NCBI GenBank assembly: GCA_020543525.1
Contig: JAHYIO010000036.1
Location: 248,001-312,000, forward strand
Source of the DNA: Coriolopsis trogii
Lineage: Eukaryota; Basidiomycota; Agaricomycetes; Polyporales; Polyporaceae
Length of the DNA: 64,000 bases
Direction: 5' to 3'
Below the pieces are notes generated by a model, which saw only the letters and a program-made list of their open reading frames with translations, was not told where the DNA came from and ran no database searches. Position 1 is the first letter of the stretch, and each line of letters starts with the position of its first letter. A program made the translations under genes and the position numbers. Positions 35,732 through 47,607 of this stretch are shown here, one piece after another.

Positions 35732-36441
35732 GCGAAGGTCAATTGGCTCGTGTCGCTGTACTATACACCCTATGTATTGGATAATGCTCTCGCTCCCTCG
35801 TTCTTCGCGACGCCATACCGCGCTGAGGCCATACATTTCTTCATTGCTTCCTGTCATCGTGAGCCCTTCCATCATCCAAGACATCTGTGTACGTCGTATC
35901 ACCATGGGAAGCGCTAGCTACCAGACGCACTGGTCGGCTCCGAGAATGGTGTTCTGCGACTTGAAGCTGTACCATGTATCCGCGCGGTACAGCCGTCGTT
36001 CCCACTTCCAGAGCGTGAGTAGTATATAGACCACCACCAACCTCAGGCTCACTGTACAAGCATGACACTCTCCAACCGGTCACGCTCAGCTTGGGGCAAT
36101 ATCGGATCGGCCCGGACGCAAGCTTGGGGCTCTGGATAAGTATCAGCCGCACACAACATCCTGGCCTCTGCTCAGCACCTTGGACCCCACCACGCTCGTC
36201 AACAGTAAGCTGTAAGTCTGGATCGCCTGGAACACCACGTTGGATTTGCGCTGATTGAGCGGGCGTAGGGCATTTGTAGACTCATCGTCGGAGTCGGACT
36301 CGAAATTTATCGCGCGCCTAGTATCCGTGCAGCCTTGGCGTCCACATAGGAGTTCGACGTCCAGTACTTCTAGTGCGCGTTCGTGATCAGAACTTTGTAG
36401 ACCAACAGCAGTACTGACCGCTCCAAAACAGAAGAGCACCC
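35732..36441. other. Intergenic region before KAPA synthase
   Basis: No gene is recognised. Plus-strand frame pieces near 35940-36020 (for example LYRADTWYSFK) could be a decayed exon but match nothing I can name. The last 100-200 bp should hold the promoter of the gene at 36442. Confidence 0.4.
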
Positions 36442-37894
36442 ATGTCAAACGAAGAGAAACTCAGGGCCGCACTCGCCTCGCGCGAAAAAAGACATATCCG
36501 CCGGCGACTCCCTGACCCAACCGCGGACGACCATCTCGTCGATTTCTCCACCAACGACTACCTCTCCCTCGCACAATCGCGCGACCTCCGCCTCAGGTTC
36601 CTCAATAAACTAAACGCATCGCCGCACGTCCTCGGATCCGGGGGATCGCGGCTGCTCGTTAACGGACATGTGCATGCATCCTTCGAGACGCGTCTCGCGA
36701 CGTTCTTCCGTTCGCCCGCTGCGCTCCTCTTCAACTCGGGCTTCGATGCCAATGTCGGTTTCTTCTCCAGCGTGCCGCAACCCGGGGACGTCGTCGTCTA
36801 CGACGAGAACATCCACGCGTCCGTGCACGACGGGATGCGTGCCTCTCGCGTCGACCGCGCCGCGCGCATCCCGTTCACGCACAACTCAGTACATGCGCTC
36901 CGCAGAACGCTCCAGGAGCTCGTTGCCTCCCGCGAAGGCTTATGCACGGGAAACAGCAGCGCGTTCGTTGCTGTCGAGACGCTGTACAGCATGGACGGCA
37001 CCATCGCGCCTCTCGTGCAGATCGTCGAGGCTGTGGAGGAGTTCTTCCCTCTCGGGAATGGCTACGTGATCGTCGACGAGGCGCACTCGACAGGAGTCTA
37101 CGGCCCACAGGGGAGAGGGTTGGTCGCAGCGCTCGGCCTTGAGGACAGGGTGTTCGCCCGGTTGCATACGTTCGGGAAAGCACTTGCTGGCACTGGAGGT
37201 ACGGGTCCTTGGAGCCTGTGCTGTGGTCATCCCAGGATGCTCATGTGATTTCTGATCAGCTGTCATGTTGACCACTTCACTCGTGCGCGACTACCTGCTC
37301 AACTACGCGCGATCGTTGATATACACGACCTCGCTGAGCCATGCCAACATCATCGCGGCAGAGTGTTCCTTCGACCTCCTGGAAGAGGGTGAGGCTGACA
37401 AGGTATGTATTCGCAGCGCAGAGTTCGAACAGACGCTCACATTCCGCCAGCTGTCCAAAACGCTGCTCGACTTGAGCACATACTTCCTATCCTCGCTCCG
37501 TCGAGAGCTACACACGCATCGCATATCCCCCAACCTCCTCTCGCTCCCTGCATATCTCACCCCTAACGCAGCTGTAAACGGCTCCGGACCCAGCGCGCTG
37601 GCGCTGGCGACGCCGATCGTACCCGTACTAACACCGCACCCGCGGCCTCTGTCCGCGCACCTGCGTGTCCGCGGGCTCAACGCCCGTCCCATCACGTGGC
37701 CGACAGTGCCGAAAGGCGCAGACCGGATTCGGGTGTGTCTACATGCGGAGAACACAAGGGAGGACGTCGACAGGCTGGTGAACGGCATGATAGAGTGGGC
37801 GGAGAGCTGGGAGATGGCGCAGAACGGGTCTTCGGCAAAGAGAGAGATGGGAGTGCGGGCAGATGGTGTCGTTGCGGTTCATGCGAAGTTGTAA
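36442..37894 (+). CDS. 8-amino-7-oxononanoate (KAPA) synthase-like enzyme, 463 aa, PTS1
   Basis: PLP-dependent alpha-oxoamine synthase. Exons 36442-37198 and 37260-37894, phase 1 intron of 61 nt. Signatures: DFSTNDYLSLAQS near the start, GSGGSRLLVNGHVHASFE, YDENIHASVHDGMRAS, DEAHSTGVYGPQGRG (Asp212, His215) and HTFGKALAGTGGAV with Lys246 as the PLP Schiff-base residue. The best family fit is KAPA synthase (BioF), which joins pimeloyl-CoA and alanine in biotin synthesis. 5-aminolevulinate synthase is less likely because no mitochondrial presequence is seen. The C-terminus AKL is a type 1 peroxisomal signal, in line with the peroxisomal location of fungal BioF. A low-complexity insert lies at about residues 330-375 after the intron. 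It is convergent with POP5, stops 137 bp apart. Confidence 0.88.
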
Positions 37895-38030
37895 ACAATG
37901 TGGTAAGAAGCAGCAAAGCTGTGATGTGCACAGCTGAAATGTATGGACCAGAATGTAAATAAAAGGTTTGCAGGCGATGCAACAACCGCAGCTGATCAAC
38001 ATACCTCGCAGCGCACGGCGCGATCCGAAG

Positions 38031-38762
38031 TCAATCTTGGAGAGCTTCGATCTCCTGTGTGCTCGCTTGGAGGTAGTCCTCGTATGTGTCCTGGTATCCG
38101 ACTGCAGAGAGATGTCATCAGCTCCTAAACCGCCGAAGCATTGTGGGCGGGTTTCCACAGACTCACCTGGTGTCTTTGCCCGGGCTCTGTATCGCGCCAC
38201 GACCTCGCGGTTGTGGCGTATCGCAGCTATCTGAGCCTGCTTAATCGTTCCTACGTGCGCACTGTTAGCAGAGGAACGGAGTGGCACTGTCACTGTGCCC
38301 GGGGACCAGATCGCACCGGAGACGTGGACGACGTGCGGCACGAACTTGCGTCCGTCGATGGTCGTCATGAGGGTAACGCTCGCCCACGCAATCTTGTGCG
38401 GATCTCTGGCAACGCGAATGATACACAGATTTGTTCTAGGAGAGAAGTATTTGACTTCAGGGTGCGCCGTGAGTCGTACGTTCAGTATCCAGAACATGAG
38501 TACGAGGGCGGCAAACGAGGACGTACTGGTCAGCGAGGACCCGACTGCGCCCCAACCGGTATCCCCGAAGTGCGTGATGACACTCTGCTTGAGCGCAGCC
38601 CAGATATGCTTGCTCGTGATCTCGTATCTGGAAACGGAAGATGCTTGCCCGAGGATCGGTTGGGGTACGGGAAGGAATTCTACAAGCAACCAACGATTCT
38701 GTGTCCGTCAGTGTCTGTCGGCGGGCGAAAAACGGTCATCTCGATACCTTAAATCTAACCAT
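38031..38762 (-). CDS. POP5: RNase P/MRP protein subunit POP5, 159 aa
   Basis: Exons in transcript order: 38762-38748 (only MVRFK), 38698-38527, 38454-38317, 38250-38167, 38101-38031; 480 nt with matching phases. The product starts MVRFKNRWLLVEF, the hallmark start of POP5 (POP5/Rpp14 family). It continues with LGQASSVSRYEITSKHIWAALKQS-type helix sequence, YFSPRTNLCIIRVARD, HKIAWASVTLMTTIDGR, HVVHVSGTIKQAQ and a charged C-terminus EIEALQD. POP5 is a core protein of the nuclear RNase P and RNase MRP ribonucleoproteins, which mature tRNA 5' ends and cleave pre-rRNA. The 15-nt first exon makes this gene easy to miss. It lies tail to tail with the KAPA synthase. Confidence 0.92.
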
Positions 38763-39275
38763 GATTTTGCGCAGTCAGAGGTGCGACGATGCTCTTGCCA
38801 AACACCCCGTCCGTTGTGCGGAAGAAACCCGTACGCGTCGTTCAGAGTTGCTCTGTTTTAGACGCCCAACCGTTCCTGCGTTCGAAGTCGGCAGAGGGAA
38901 TAACTGGGATCAACTCATCCAGTCTATATCTTCCCTTCGATGAGAGTATCAGCAGGGCCTCAATAATGTATGATTATGATAAGCACGCCCTGAGGGGTAT
39001 GCCTAAGATCCAGATGTCCAGGAACGAACATACATAGACGTATATGACGTGAAGGAGCGTGTGTAGCGAGCCGATGATAGGTACGCAATGCAATGTCAGT
39101 CCATCTGGGAGTAGCCAGGTCCTTGTCGTCTACAGAAATAAGCATACAAGCCGGATACAGCCAGCGTAAATAGAATGAGCGACGGAGAGCATTACACACC
39201 ACCGCAGATCCCAGGAAGGAGAAAACGAATAAAGAGAAGAGGAAGAAAGGAGAAGGAGCCATAGCCAGGAGCCGA
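38763..39275. other. Intergenic region between POP5 and the Ser/Pro-rich gene
   Basis: It holds the POP5 promoter and the 3' flank of the next minus-strand gene. No gene is seen. Confidence 0.45.
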
Positions 39276-40511
39276 CTAGGCCTGAACAGACCGCGGCACT
39301 CGAGACCCTATCACAGATCCTGAAGTCACATCGTAGGAGATGACTGGAGTGGGAGGATACGCCAAGTCGTCGATGTCGCCCTCCGCATGCTGCAGGAAGC
39401 GGTCGATGACCTCGCGCCAGTCAGACTGGCCCCCGTCGTCCCAGAGCTCGTTCGTCTTGTGGTCGCCCGCCACCGGCATCGGGGTCATGAGTGGGTCCCG
39501 CCCGCCTCGAATCCATCTGTCCACGCTGTCTCCGTTTCCAAACGCCGTCAAGCCCCCGCCGCCGCTCTCATTGTCGCTCTCCGTCTCGAAAGAGAACGCT
39601 GGAAGGACAAAGTCCGGGCTCAGCGGCGAGAAGAAGGAGCTGTTCCTGTTGTGCGTGCGATGGCCGTGAGCATGGTGGCTGTGCCCGTGCCCGTGGCTCT
39701 GGCTGGGGCTCTGGATGTACAGCGGCGCAGGGCGTGCACGCTGCCGCGGGCTGAAGGACGTCACGGAATACGACGGGCTCTCCACGGGGGACGCGGTAAA
39801 GGAGAAGAGCGGGTCGAACGGACTGTCCTCGTCGGATGAAAGCGGGTCAATGTCCACGAGCCGCAGGCGGTACCTCCGCGGCGCGTGCAATGTGACTGAC
39901 TGATCGGGCACGATGTTGAACAACGGGTCTTGGTCGAGGTCGGCATCGCTAGATTGCGTGGAAGGATCCCGTCGTTAGAAGACGTTATCGCGCAGGATGT
40001 TCGGATCGGGATCAAGACACACTCACTAGGGCAGCGAGATCTTGGGGGGCGAGGTGCGGATCGTACTGGGGTCCGCCCTTGCTTTCCAGATATCGTGATA
40101 ATGCGACCTGCTCGCGCTCTTGGCAGAGCTCCCTGCGGGCGAACACATCGCAGACCGGGGTCCGTGCGGGCGGCGAGAGGGCCTGTCAGGCGAGTTCAGG
40201 CTGGTATTGATCTTGGAGAGCATCATGTGAGAACGGGGTCGTGAACGCGCAGCGGTGAAGGGAGGGAGGATCGAGCCGGGGACGTCGGGACTGAGGGCGG
40301 AGAAGTGGGTCGTAAGGTTGAGGCTCAGGGGTCGTCGATGCTTGGGCGAGCCAGCTTTTGAGAGAGGGCTCCGCGCGCTGGGAGACTCGAGTTTGGCAAG
40401 CGCAGGTGGAGGCGCTATCAAAGACGTCCATCTACGATGGGCGTTTGACATGAGAGATCGAACTCCACTGGAGGAAGCGGACGTGAGTCCGTCAGACTGT
40501 AAGTGGCTCAT
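39276..40511 (-). CDS. Uncharacterised Ser/Pro-rich protein, 385 aa
   Basis: Exons 40511-40027 and 39948-39276 (phase 2 intron of 78 nt, total 1158 nt). I do not recognise the family. The first half is basic and rich in Ser, Pro, Arg and Ala, and has many Ser-Pro pairs (SARSPLSK, HFSALSPDV, SLNSPDRPS) that suit proline-directed phosphorylation. A conserved-looking centre reads DPLFNIVPDQSVTLHAPRRY and RLRLVDIDPLSSDEDSPFDP. There is a short His/Gly run HGHGHSHHAHGH. The C-terminal part is acidic and more ordered (WREVIDRFLQHAEGDIDDLAYPPTP). No signal peptide or membrane segment is present. It lies between clear housekeeping genes and is probably expressed. Confidence 0.75.
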
Positions 40512-42134
40512 GGCGTATGGCGTGGGCGGGCGGTGGTAGTAATCTCACGGAGCGTCCATGCTTTTGCGACTTGCTATATGAACGTTTTCGGTATGGGGAA
40601 GCGCAGAGCCTGCGGTGCGGATGTTGTAGATGCGGTGTCCGTTTTCTCACCGAGTACGACAACGAGGGAGACCAGTACACGGTTTCTGAGGCTGTGCCGC
40701 TCGCGGCCCACCACATCTCAACCACCTCGGGCGGTGCAAACCGTCCCGGTCATCACAAGATTACCGCTAGTCGCTGCTGTACGGGACCAGTCTCGCATTT
40801 GCTGGGCTCATATTGCATCCCACTAGCTCCATAGCTGGAGAATACATCAAGGTCGAAGTACGTCAATGTCAAAATTGTTTGATGCCTGATGTTCCCTGTC
40901 GTAAGTCAACACTTCGGAGAACGCCGACATGTCGAGTTGGCGACTTACCTATGCCCCGACTTGTTATGGAATCGTAATATGGGAGCTTCAGTAAGGACTC
41001 ATCATGAGCCACAACGCGAAATGCATTTGCGGAGCCTGCTGGCTAGCCTATCATCATGCAATCCCTGAGGCGCCAGTGTCGGGTCTGGGTCACCTCGCCG
41101 AAGCTATCCATTAGCCTTTCGTACAAATTGTGCTTGTGCTCTCGATAATCAAGGTTGATTGGCGTACCCTCAAGTTGCCTCATGCTCTTTTGGAAGAGCG
41201 CGAAAGGTTGAATAAATCTGTTGACAGTGGTGCACGAAACTGACGGGTGCTGACCGAGAGCCCGAAGTCAGGAGTCTGGCAGTTTGACAAATCCAGGACG
41301 ATAACAGATTTGGGATGGACTTTGCTTCAATAAACAAGAGGGAGGACAACATGGGCACAAGTTGCTCACATTGAGAAAACATCGTATACCGGAGCGGCGG
41401 CGGATCTGGCATGAGAAGGCCGTGTCAATATCAACGGGTTGAACACGATAGGTGGGAGATACGGATGCGATGATGCTCTATAATACTGCGACGCTCGGAC
41501 GGCATCTAGAGCCATATGAACCTCAGATTAAGTGCACCTGGCAGATTGAACGATGTAACGACCGGATGGTCCAGAGAAATACGCAGCGCCGGACACAAAG
41601 GGCCGCAGGTACGCATCCGAAGGTGTATAGTCAAAGTCAGATGGTGTAATTCAATTCTTCGCTGGTTCGAGCCTCAGGCTCAAGGCGAAGATCTGCAACA
41701 AGACACCCCACCGGTCCTGACGTCTTCTTGCGACGCGAGCCAAGTCTGACATAGACACGAACGCAACAATCTGAGCATGCGTAACACGCCACCATCTCAC
41801 CCTATCGGACGGAGCTGCGATTTTCATGCGTATGGCCGGAAGCCCGGATCGGCAATAGAGAGTGATGTGTATTGTGTGTCCTACTATGGTAGGAGGAGGC
41901 GCGAGTTCGGCGACAGCATGAGTATACATCATAGTCCCGAGAGTAGTTCACAGAACTTACAAGTACAATTGGGTGGTGGTAGTATGCTTGAAACCCCGTT
42001 GCAGAGATGAACGTAACAGTCACGGTTACTTTGATGGCCCATACAGGCCTGCCACTAATGACATACGTGCGGCATTCACGGGCAAGCGGGGGCACGACTG
42101 GGGACATACGTCTTGGAACAGCAGCAGAGGCATG
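40512..42134. other. 1.6-kb gap without recognised gene
   Basis: Both strands carry only short frames without recognisable motifs. I found no tRNA-like fold, inverted-repeat ends or match to other parts of the window. The left end should include the promoter of the Ser/Pro-rich gene. Confidence 0.4.
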
Positions 42135-42481
42135 CTACCTATTCTTGGCAGAGTCTGCCTGAGTTCTAGCCTGAGCGAGCACGCCTTGCTGCTGTTCAGC
42201 GAGGACACGCCGTTTGTTAAAGTAGTCAATCTAGTACGACAGGCCGTCAGCTAGAAAGGCGATAGGGGTACCGGGTGAGTGCGCACCCAGCTCTTAGCAC
42301 AATTCTTCTCGTATGTCTTCCTGACATCTGCGCAGGCATCCCCTTCGTCTCCCGGTTTCACGACAAACTTTGCGTCGAGACATGCGAAGTATGCGTCGCG
42401 GCTTTCCCAGCACTTCTGGCGATCCTTGCGCGACGTCGGATCGGGCGTGTCCGACTTTCCACCACCACCAAACCAGCCCAT
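42135..42481 (-). CDS. COA6: Cytochrome c oxidase assembly factor COA6, 96 aa
   Basis: Exons 42481-42287 and 42230-42135, phase 0 intron of 56 nt. The protein starts MGWFGGGGKSD and carries the twin Cys motif of COA6: CWESRDAYFAC (CX9C) and CADVRKTYEKNC (CX10C), followed by AKSW-IDYFNKRR at the exon junction. COA6 is a small intermembrane-space protein. It is imported by the Mia40 relay and helps copper delivery to the CuA site of cytochrome oxidase subunit 2. The length fits fungal members. An upstream in-frame ATG region exists (to 42592), but the MGWFG start fits the family best. It is divergent from the TBC gene with a 283-bp gap. Confidence 0.9.
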
Positions 42482-42764
42482 CAAGTCGAGAATAAGACAG
42501 AAAGCGAATGAGACGAGGAAGAGGAGACGGAGGACCAGAAGGATATGGTCGGGGTTCAAGTTGTGCCCTGAATTGCCGCAGGACAACATCATGGCAGGAA
42601 TGTATGAGATGCCTAATTAGGGCATAACCTGTAATCCAAGCCCGGGGTTGTCGCCCGCAACAGCCTGAACCCTCTCGGTACCTACTACCGACCATCATCT
42701 CCGTACTCGCCCGTCTTCATCCTGGCTTGCTCTCGCACGCGACGCTTGTCTAGACATCGCCACG
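42482..42764. promoter_or_regulatory. Shared divergent promoter of COA6 and the TBC gene
   Basis: This 283-bp region between two start codons pointing away from each other must contain both promoters. No clear TATA box is seen. Confidence 0.5.
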
Positions 42765-45700
42765 ATGGCGTCCTTGTCGGCCCAAGGCACGCCGACACAC
42801 TCTCACCCGTTGTCGGAGGACGGCGTGCCATCGCGAGGTCGCAGGTCGCGCGGCAAGCCCAACGACGATAGTCCTAGGCCGCAGACGGACTACTTCACTC
42901 TCAAAGCCAAATTGGATGGCTCCAACGAAGACCTTGCGAGACTGGCGAACGGCAACTGGGATGGGAGCGTACGCGGATATGGTAAAGGGAGCCGCAAGTG
43001 AGTATCGACGGTGTCTAGCGTTCAGATCCAGGATACTCAGCTACTCCCAGGTCTATCAAGCCTCCGCCGCTCATTGTGGTCGAATCGTCCAGCGAAGACG
43101 TTGCGGCGAACTCGTTGCCAAGATACGAGGTTATCAGCGAAGCGCTCCCCGATGGTACCAGTGGACCATTTCCCTCCTCGACTTCTGCCAAGATCTTGAA
43201 GACGAAATGGCAGGAGTACTCTGACGATGCGATGCGAGCTGCCATCTCTCAGCTCTCATTTACTACTCAAGACTCTACAGATGACCCATGTTATGCTATA
43301 ATTCGAGTTCTCTCATCTGCTGTTCACAACCTCACGCGTATGCGACAAGAGCTAGAGGATAGTCGCCGCGCCTTGCAAGAGAAGGAATCCGCGCGCAAAG
43401 AGCGTGCGAAGCAGTTGATTCGGGAGCTTCAGCCCTCGGAGAAGGAGATTGCCAGACGCGTCGTGCAATCCCTATTCCCTAATGATGACGAGACTGTACA
43501 TCAAGTGCATCGTATGCAGAAGCAGCAGAGCCTGATGGTGAGCATATCACAGCTTCCTGAGTGCGTGCCCAAATTCAATTGTCGGTATAGTCTCTGGCGG
43601 AGTCCTTGACCGAAGCTCTCGAGGATGAAGTACCCATATCCCGTAGTGTTCCCAAAGATGACCTCACACCCATGGCTTCCGTCCTCACCGTACCGTCGAG
43701 GCCTCAGGTGACCACCAGTGCTATTACCGCCGTGTCCGCTCCTTATTCTCCCGTCGCCTCATCGCACGCGGCTGAGACGTTGCCGACTGTAACGCCTTCT
43801 GACGGTCTCCAGACAGCCACTCAGGAGGGCACTGGGGACGCGAACGTCGATGTCCCCTCTCTGGCTGATGACGTCAATAAGGCCGATAGATCCTCTTTCG
43901 GAGATTGGATGGGCACTTGGTGGACGAAACCGCGGAGTAAGAGCAGAACATCGTCACAGCTACCCTTCCCTCAAGAAGAGGAATCAGAGTCAGTCAAAGA
44001 GACACAGTCGGCCGCTTCACCCACTGATGATTCGCCTGCGGCATCTGATCCTTCGACACCGAACAAGGCAGCGATGGCCAAGCGCAAGCCTACTCGGAGT
44101 GTCTTTGGCACTCTTGGCTTCTCCATACTCAATCCATCGTCATCTAGTGCACTGTCTGGCCGCAAGAGGCGCAACATGTCGGTCACCGATATCCCGAGTA
44201 TGGATCAGCCGGTTGAGCGTCCTGATATCCTCTCTGTCAAGTCCGCATATGCCTCTCCCTCGAGCAGCCCTCATTTGTCCCCGATTGTTATGCCTCCCGA
44301 TCATCACAAGGCGACATCCTCTTCCACTTTCGCGTCACCTTCTCCCAGTGTTACCCTCGTGGACGAGAAGCCTCCTCAGGGCTCGTCTCTGCGTGCGATC
44401 GTCCAAGCGACACGCGTCATGACCACGGATGCAAGCAGCATCTTGGCAGACCAAGGGCGCGAGACCAGCCCTGCCATAGCGCAGATGGCATTCGACCTCA
44501 TCAGCAACGCTCGTGCGAGTGGGCTGGACTTCCGAGAACGGCCCAAGGAGCGGAAAGAGCGCAAAGCAGCTGGTACCACGGATCGTCAGGATTCCCGGTC
44601 GCCTGTACTGGACAACGAAAGCACTCCATTAGCATCTCGTTCGCTGACGACAGCACAGGTCGGTCGGCGAACGCCGAAGAGCCGTAAACCCAGCGTCAAC
44701 CTACCATCCTTCGCGTCTCCTCTCTTTGGTTCGTTCGCTATTCAGCAGCAGAAGAAGCCCCCTGTTCCACCGGACGGTGGGAAGCCGACTGCTTCGACGG
44801 ACGCTGCCCCTTCTAGTGCGCCTGTCACGTCGCAGCCTACCAAGCCCGGTTCTGTCCCGCTGGAGTCCATCATACCCGTCAACGCGAAACCTCCTACGCA
44901 ATACCTGTCACGACAGTACACTCCCCTCACAGCGCGGGACTTCCACTTCTCCATAGCACTCCCGGGAGACACGTTGACTTTCTCGGGGCCGGGCGATGAG
45001 CGTAGCCACGAGGGCATGACAGATCGTTTCGGGTTTATATACGACGTCGGGCGGTATGATGCCCTACTCCTTGTACGCGCTCGTGAATGCAAGAACACCG
45101 CGCCGGCGTGTCTGACCGGCATCAAGATTGCCGATCGCCGGGAAGACAACAGCTGGCCTGAGGAGGAAGAAGATGTCGCGGCTACCGCGCTGGAGATCGT
45201 CAAGGACGCATGTGACTGTGAGGCAGAGGACGACTCGATAAGCGTCAACTCCACAAGCACGCGTCCGACGGTACGCAGCATCCCTACCGGCGACTCGATG
45301 TCTACTACGTCGCAGCGGTCTCGCGGCGGGTCGCCTGCGTCGTCTCGGCGCCGGAAGCGCACGTCCACACTCCTGAGCGGTTCCACGGCCGCGACGATCA
45401 AGTCGTCTTCGTCCATTCTGTCCGTCGACTCGGACACTCCCCGTCACATCTGCAGCAACACGATCCGGCGGCTGTTGCTCCAGCTCACCGACATTCACGA
45501 TCAGCGCCAGGCCGCGCAACGCAAAGAGTGGGATACCTTCCTGAAGAACCGGAGCAAGGCTTCTGCGAGCAAGACCTCTGCGACGACGACTCGGGCCGCG
45601 ATTGTCGGCGGGGCCGCGCAGTTGCTCGGTCTGGGGACGGCGGACGAGGCGGAGGAGCTCGAGCACAGCGAGGGCCTGATTGGCTTCGCGCAGTTCGGGC

Positions 45701-46719
45701 TGTCGTCGAGCAAGGACGAGAAGAGAGAGTTTGATCGGCTGGTGCGGAACGGTATCCCGCTCGCGTACCGTGCGAAGGCGTGGTTGGAGTGCAGTGGGGC
45801 GCTGGAGATGCGCGAGCCAGGCGTGTTCGCTGACTTGCTGGCCGAGTGCGACGCCTCGAGCGGTGTGGTGCGGGAGATTGATAAGGACGTGTGTCGGACC
45901 ATGCCTTTGAACATCTTCTTTGGGCGAACGGGTGCTGGAGTCGAGAAGTTGAGGAGGGTGTTGATGGCGTATAGCAAGTGAGTGGTCGTCTTTCCTTGTG
46001 CTTGGTGAAATGTCCTAACATCTCTGAACTCAGACGAAATCCTGCAGTGGGCTATTGCCAGGGCATGAATCTTGTCACGTCGACTCTCCTGCTGGTTCAT
46101 GCTGACCAAGAGGAAGCGTTTTGGGTTCTTTCTGCCATCATCGAACGTATCCTCCCTGAAGACTTCTTCTCCCCGTCTTTACTGAGCTCGCGTGCATGCC
46201 CCCTCGTTCTGCTCGACTACGTGCAGGATCTGATGCCGAAGCTGTCTGCCCACCTGAAGAATCTCGGGGTAGATCTCGGGGCGATATCCTTTTCTTGGTT
46301 CCTTTCGCTCTTCACAGACTGTCTGCCTGTCGAGGTCAGTGCCGCTCATTTCGCCAGAATGGCCTTGGACTGATGAGTAACAGACTCTGTTCCGTGTTTG
46401 GGATGTTTTCATGGTCGATGGGTTTGACGTTCTGTTCCGCGTCGCTTTTGCTATTCTACGGACGAACGAGCAGGAGCTCTTGCGATGTTCGTCCATCCCC
46501 GCGGTGTACGTCGCGCTCGAGAGTCTGCCCAACCGGATGTGGGAGGCAGACCGGCTTCTTCAGGTATGCCTTTGCGACCTGGCCTGCTTTCACTCATTGC
46601 TTACGCATGCTAACTTTTCTGGTTAGGCGGAAGCAGATTTGCGAGGGACGATTGTGCACAGCGACATCGTGAAGAAGCACGATGCTCATATTGTCCAACT
46701 TCGAGAGTTCATGGCCTGA
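42765..46719 (+). CDS. TBC-domain Rab GTPase-activating protein, 1226 aa
   Basis: Exons: 42765-42997, 43051-43537, 43591-45977, 46034-46334, 46384-46563, 46627-46719; phases fit, total 3681 nt. The catalytic TBC domain is near the C-terminus. It begins NGIPLAYRAKAWLECSGAL, and has the Arg finger in IDKDVCRTMPLN (near residue 1008) and the Gln finger in VGYCQGMNLV (near 1043). It continues with EEAFWVLSAIIERILPEDFFS, FSWFLSLFTDCLPVE and TLFRVWDVFMVDG. Upstream are a coiled-coil-like segment (RMRQELEDSRRALQEKESARKE, about residues 180-205) and several hundred residues of Ser/Pro/Thr-rich disordered sequence. TBC proteins speed GTP hydrolysis on Rab GTPases and so shape membrane traffic; the Rab partner cannot be told. 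The gene looks intact. Confidence 0.93.
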
Positions 46720-47607
46720 TACGATCTACGCATGGACCTATACTATATCATCTAGAGAGGGATACCCTCCCGCATGATCTGACAGGGAGCATTGTTTGAC
46801 TTGTACATCATACATTAGACGCCATCTGTCCAGTAGAGACATGTAGTATTCTGGGCGACAGGTTGCATCTCACGTCCTCATACATGTGTGTGGATGGTCT
46901 GCAGTGGACGCGCGCCGGTTTTTATAGCTCAGGCTCAGTAGACATCATTTCAGCAAAAGACATCATGTTGAACCCTTGTTCCAGTCTTGTCGTTTCGACG
47001 ATGGTTAAGAAGCCACGACAGTTCGGCGGAGATCGGACCGTTGGCACACTGAACATTAGGCGCTGGGACACCTGGTTCGTTTCTGAATCGTTTTAGCCGA
47101 GGTAATACACTCCTTTGTCCAACCATTGTCGACCTGTTCTGACTATCCCCAAATTCCAGCGCGTGAGTCACGCAACCGCGGAAACATCATTGTCTTACTA
47201 CTCACGTATATATTTACCGTCACAGTATCCCTGCTGCCGCAACCTACGCGCCACCTGCGACGACGGTCTCGGTGCTCTAAGAAACCTGATCCGTAGTCAC
47301 ACATTAGCATCAACGTGCGTGCATCTTCCTGACTGTGCGTAACCAGAGCTAACGTCCAAATACAGACTGCTTTTCAAGGCTCTCGATAGAATTCCTCTCC
47401 AAGCTCCGTATTGATTAGTTCAAGTCCTTGAGGCTGTTGTCACAAGGTATGGCCACGCTGGTGGTGCCCGGCCCATGCGTTGGTTGATACGCGAACTTGC
47501 CCGTGGTGCGGATTCCTTTACTAATCCGCTCGGCGCTTCTACCACAGGTCATTGTTCCTTCCCATCCACCCTTTCCGACTCAGCAGTCCCACCCGCCTCC
47601 ATATAAA
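46720..47607. other. Region between the TBC gene and FunK1-E
   Basis: It contains the repeat at 46985-47105 and, from about 47320, the promoter region that is shared in inverted form with FunK1-D. No gene is seen. Confidence 0.5.
46985..47105 (+). repeat. Dispersed repeat, copy 2
   Basis: GTTTCGACGATGGTTA, ATCGGACCG and GGACACCTGGTTCGTTTC occur in the same order as in complement at 30897-31035. Confidence 0.6.

Noticed and set aside
35900..36030. Exon-like LYRADTWYSFK stretch before KAPA synthase
   Set aside because: No family recognised, and flanking stops leave only a short piece.
37403..37416. GTATGTATTCGCAG inside KAPA synthase exon 2 looks like a mini intron
   Set aside because: 14 nt is far too short for a spliceosomal intron and the frame is open through it.
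36442..37894. 5-aminolevulinate synthase
   Set aside because: Same fold family, but there is no mitochondrial presequence or heme motif, and the C-terminal PTS1 fits KAPA synthase.
37739..38689. One 316-aa minus-strand gene overlapping the KAPA synthase end
   Set aside because: The frame runs through four short introns of POP5; splicing gives the recognisable 159-aa POP5 protein that ends at 38031.
39387..39839. 150-aa plus-strand open frame
   Set aside because: It is the antisense shadow of the Ser/Pro-rich gene; composition follows the GC-rich sense codons.
41650..41680. GGTTCGAGCC as T arm of a tRNA
   Set aside because: The flanking bases do not form a 5-bp T stem or an acceptor stem.
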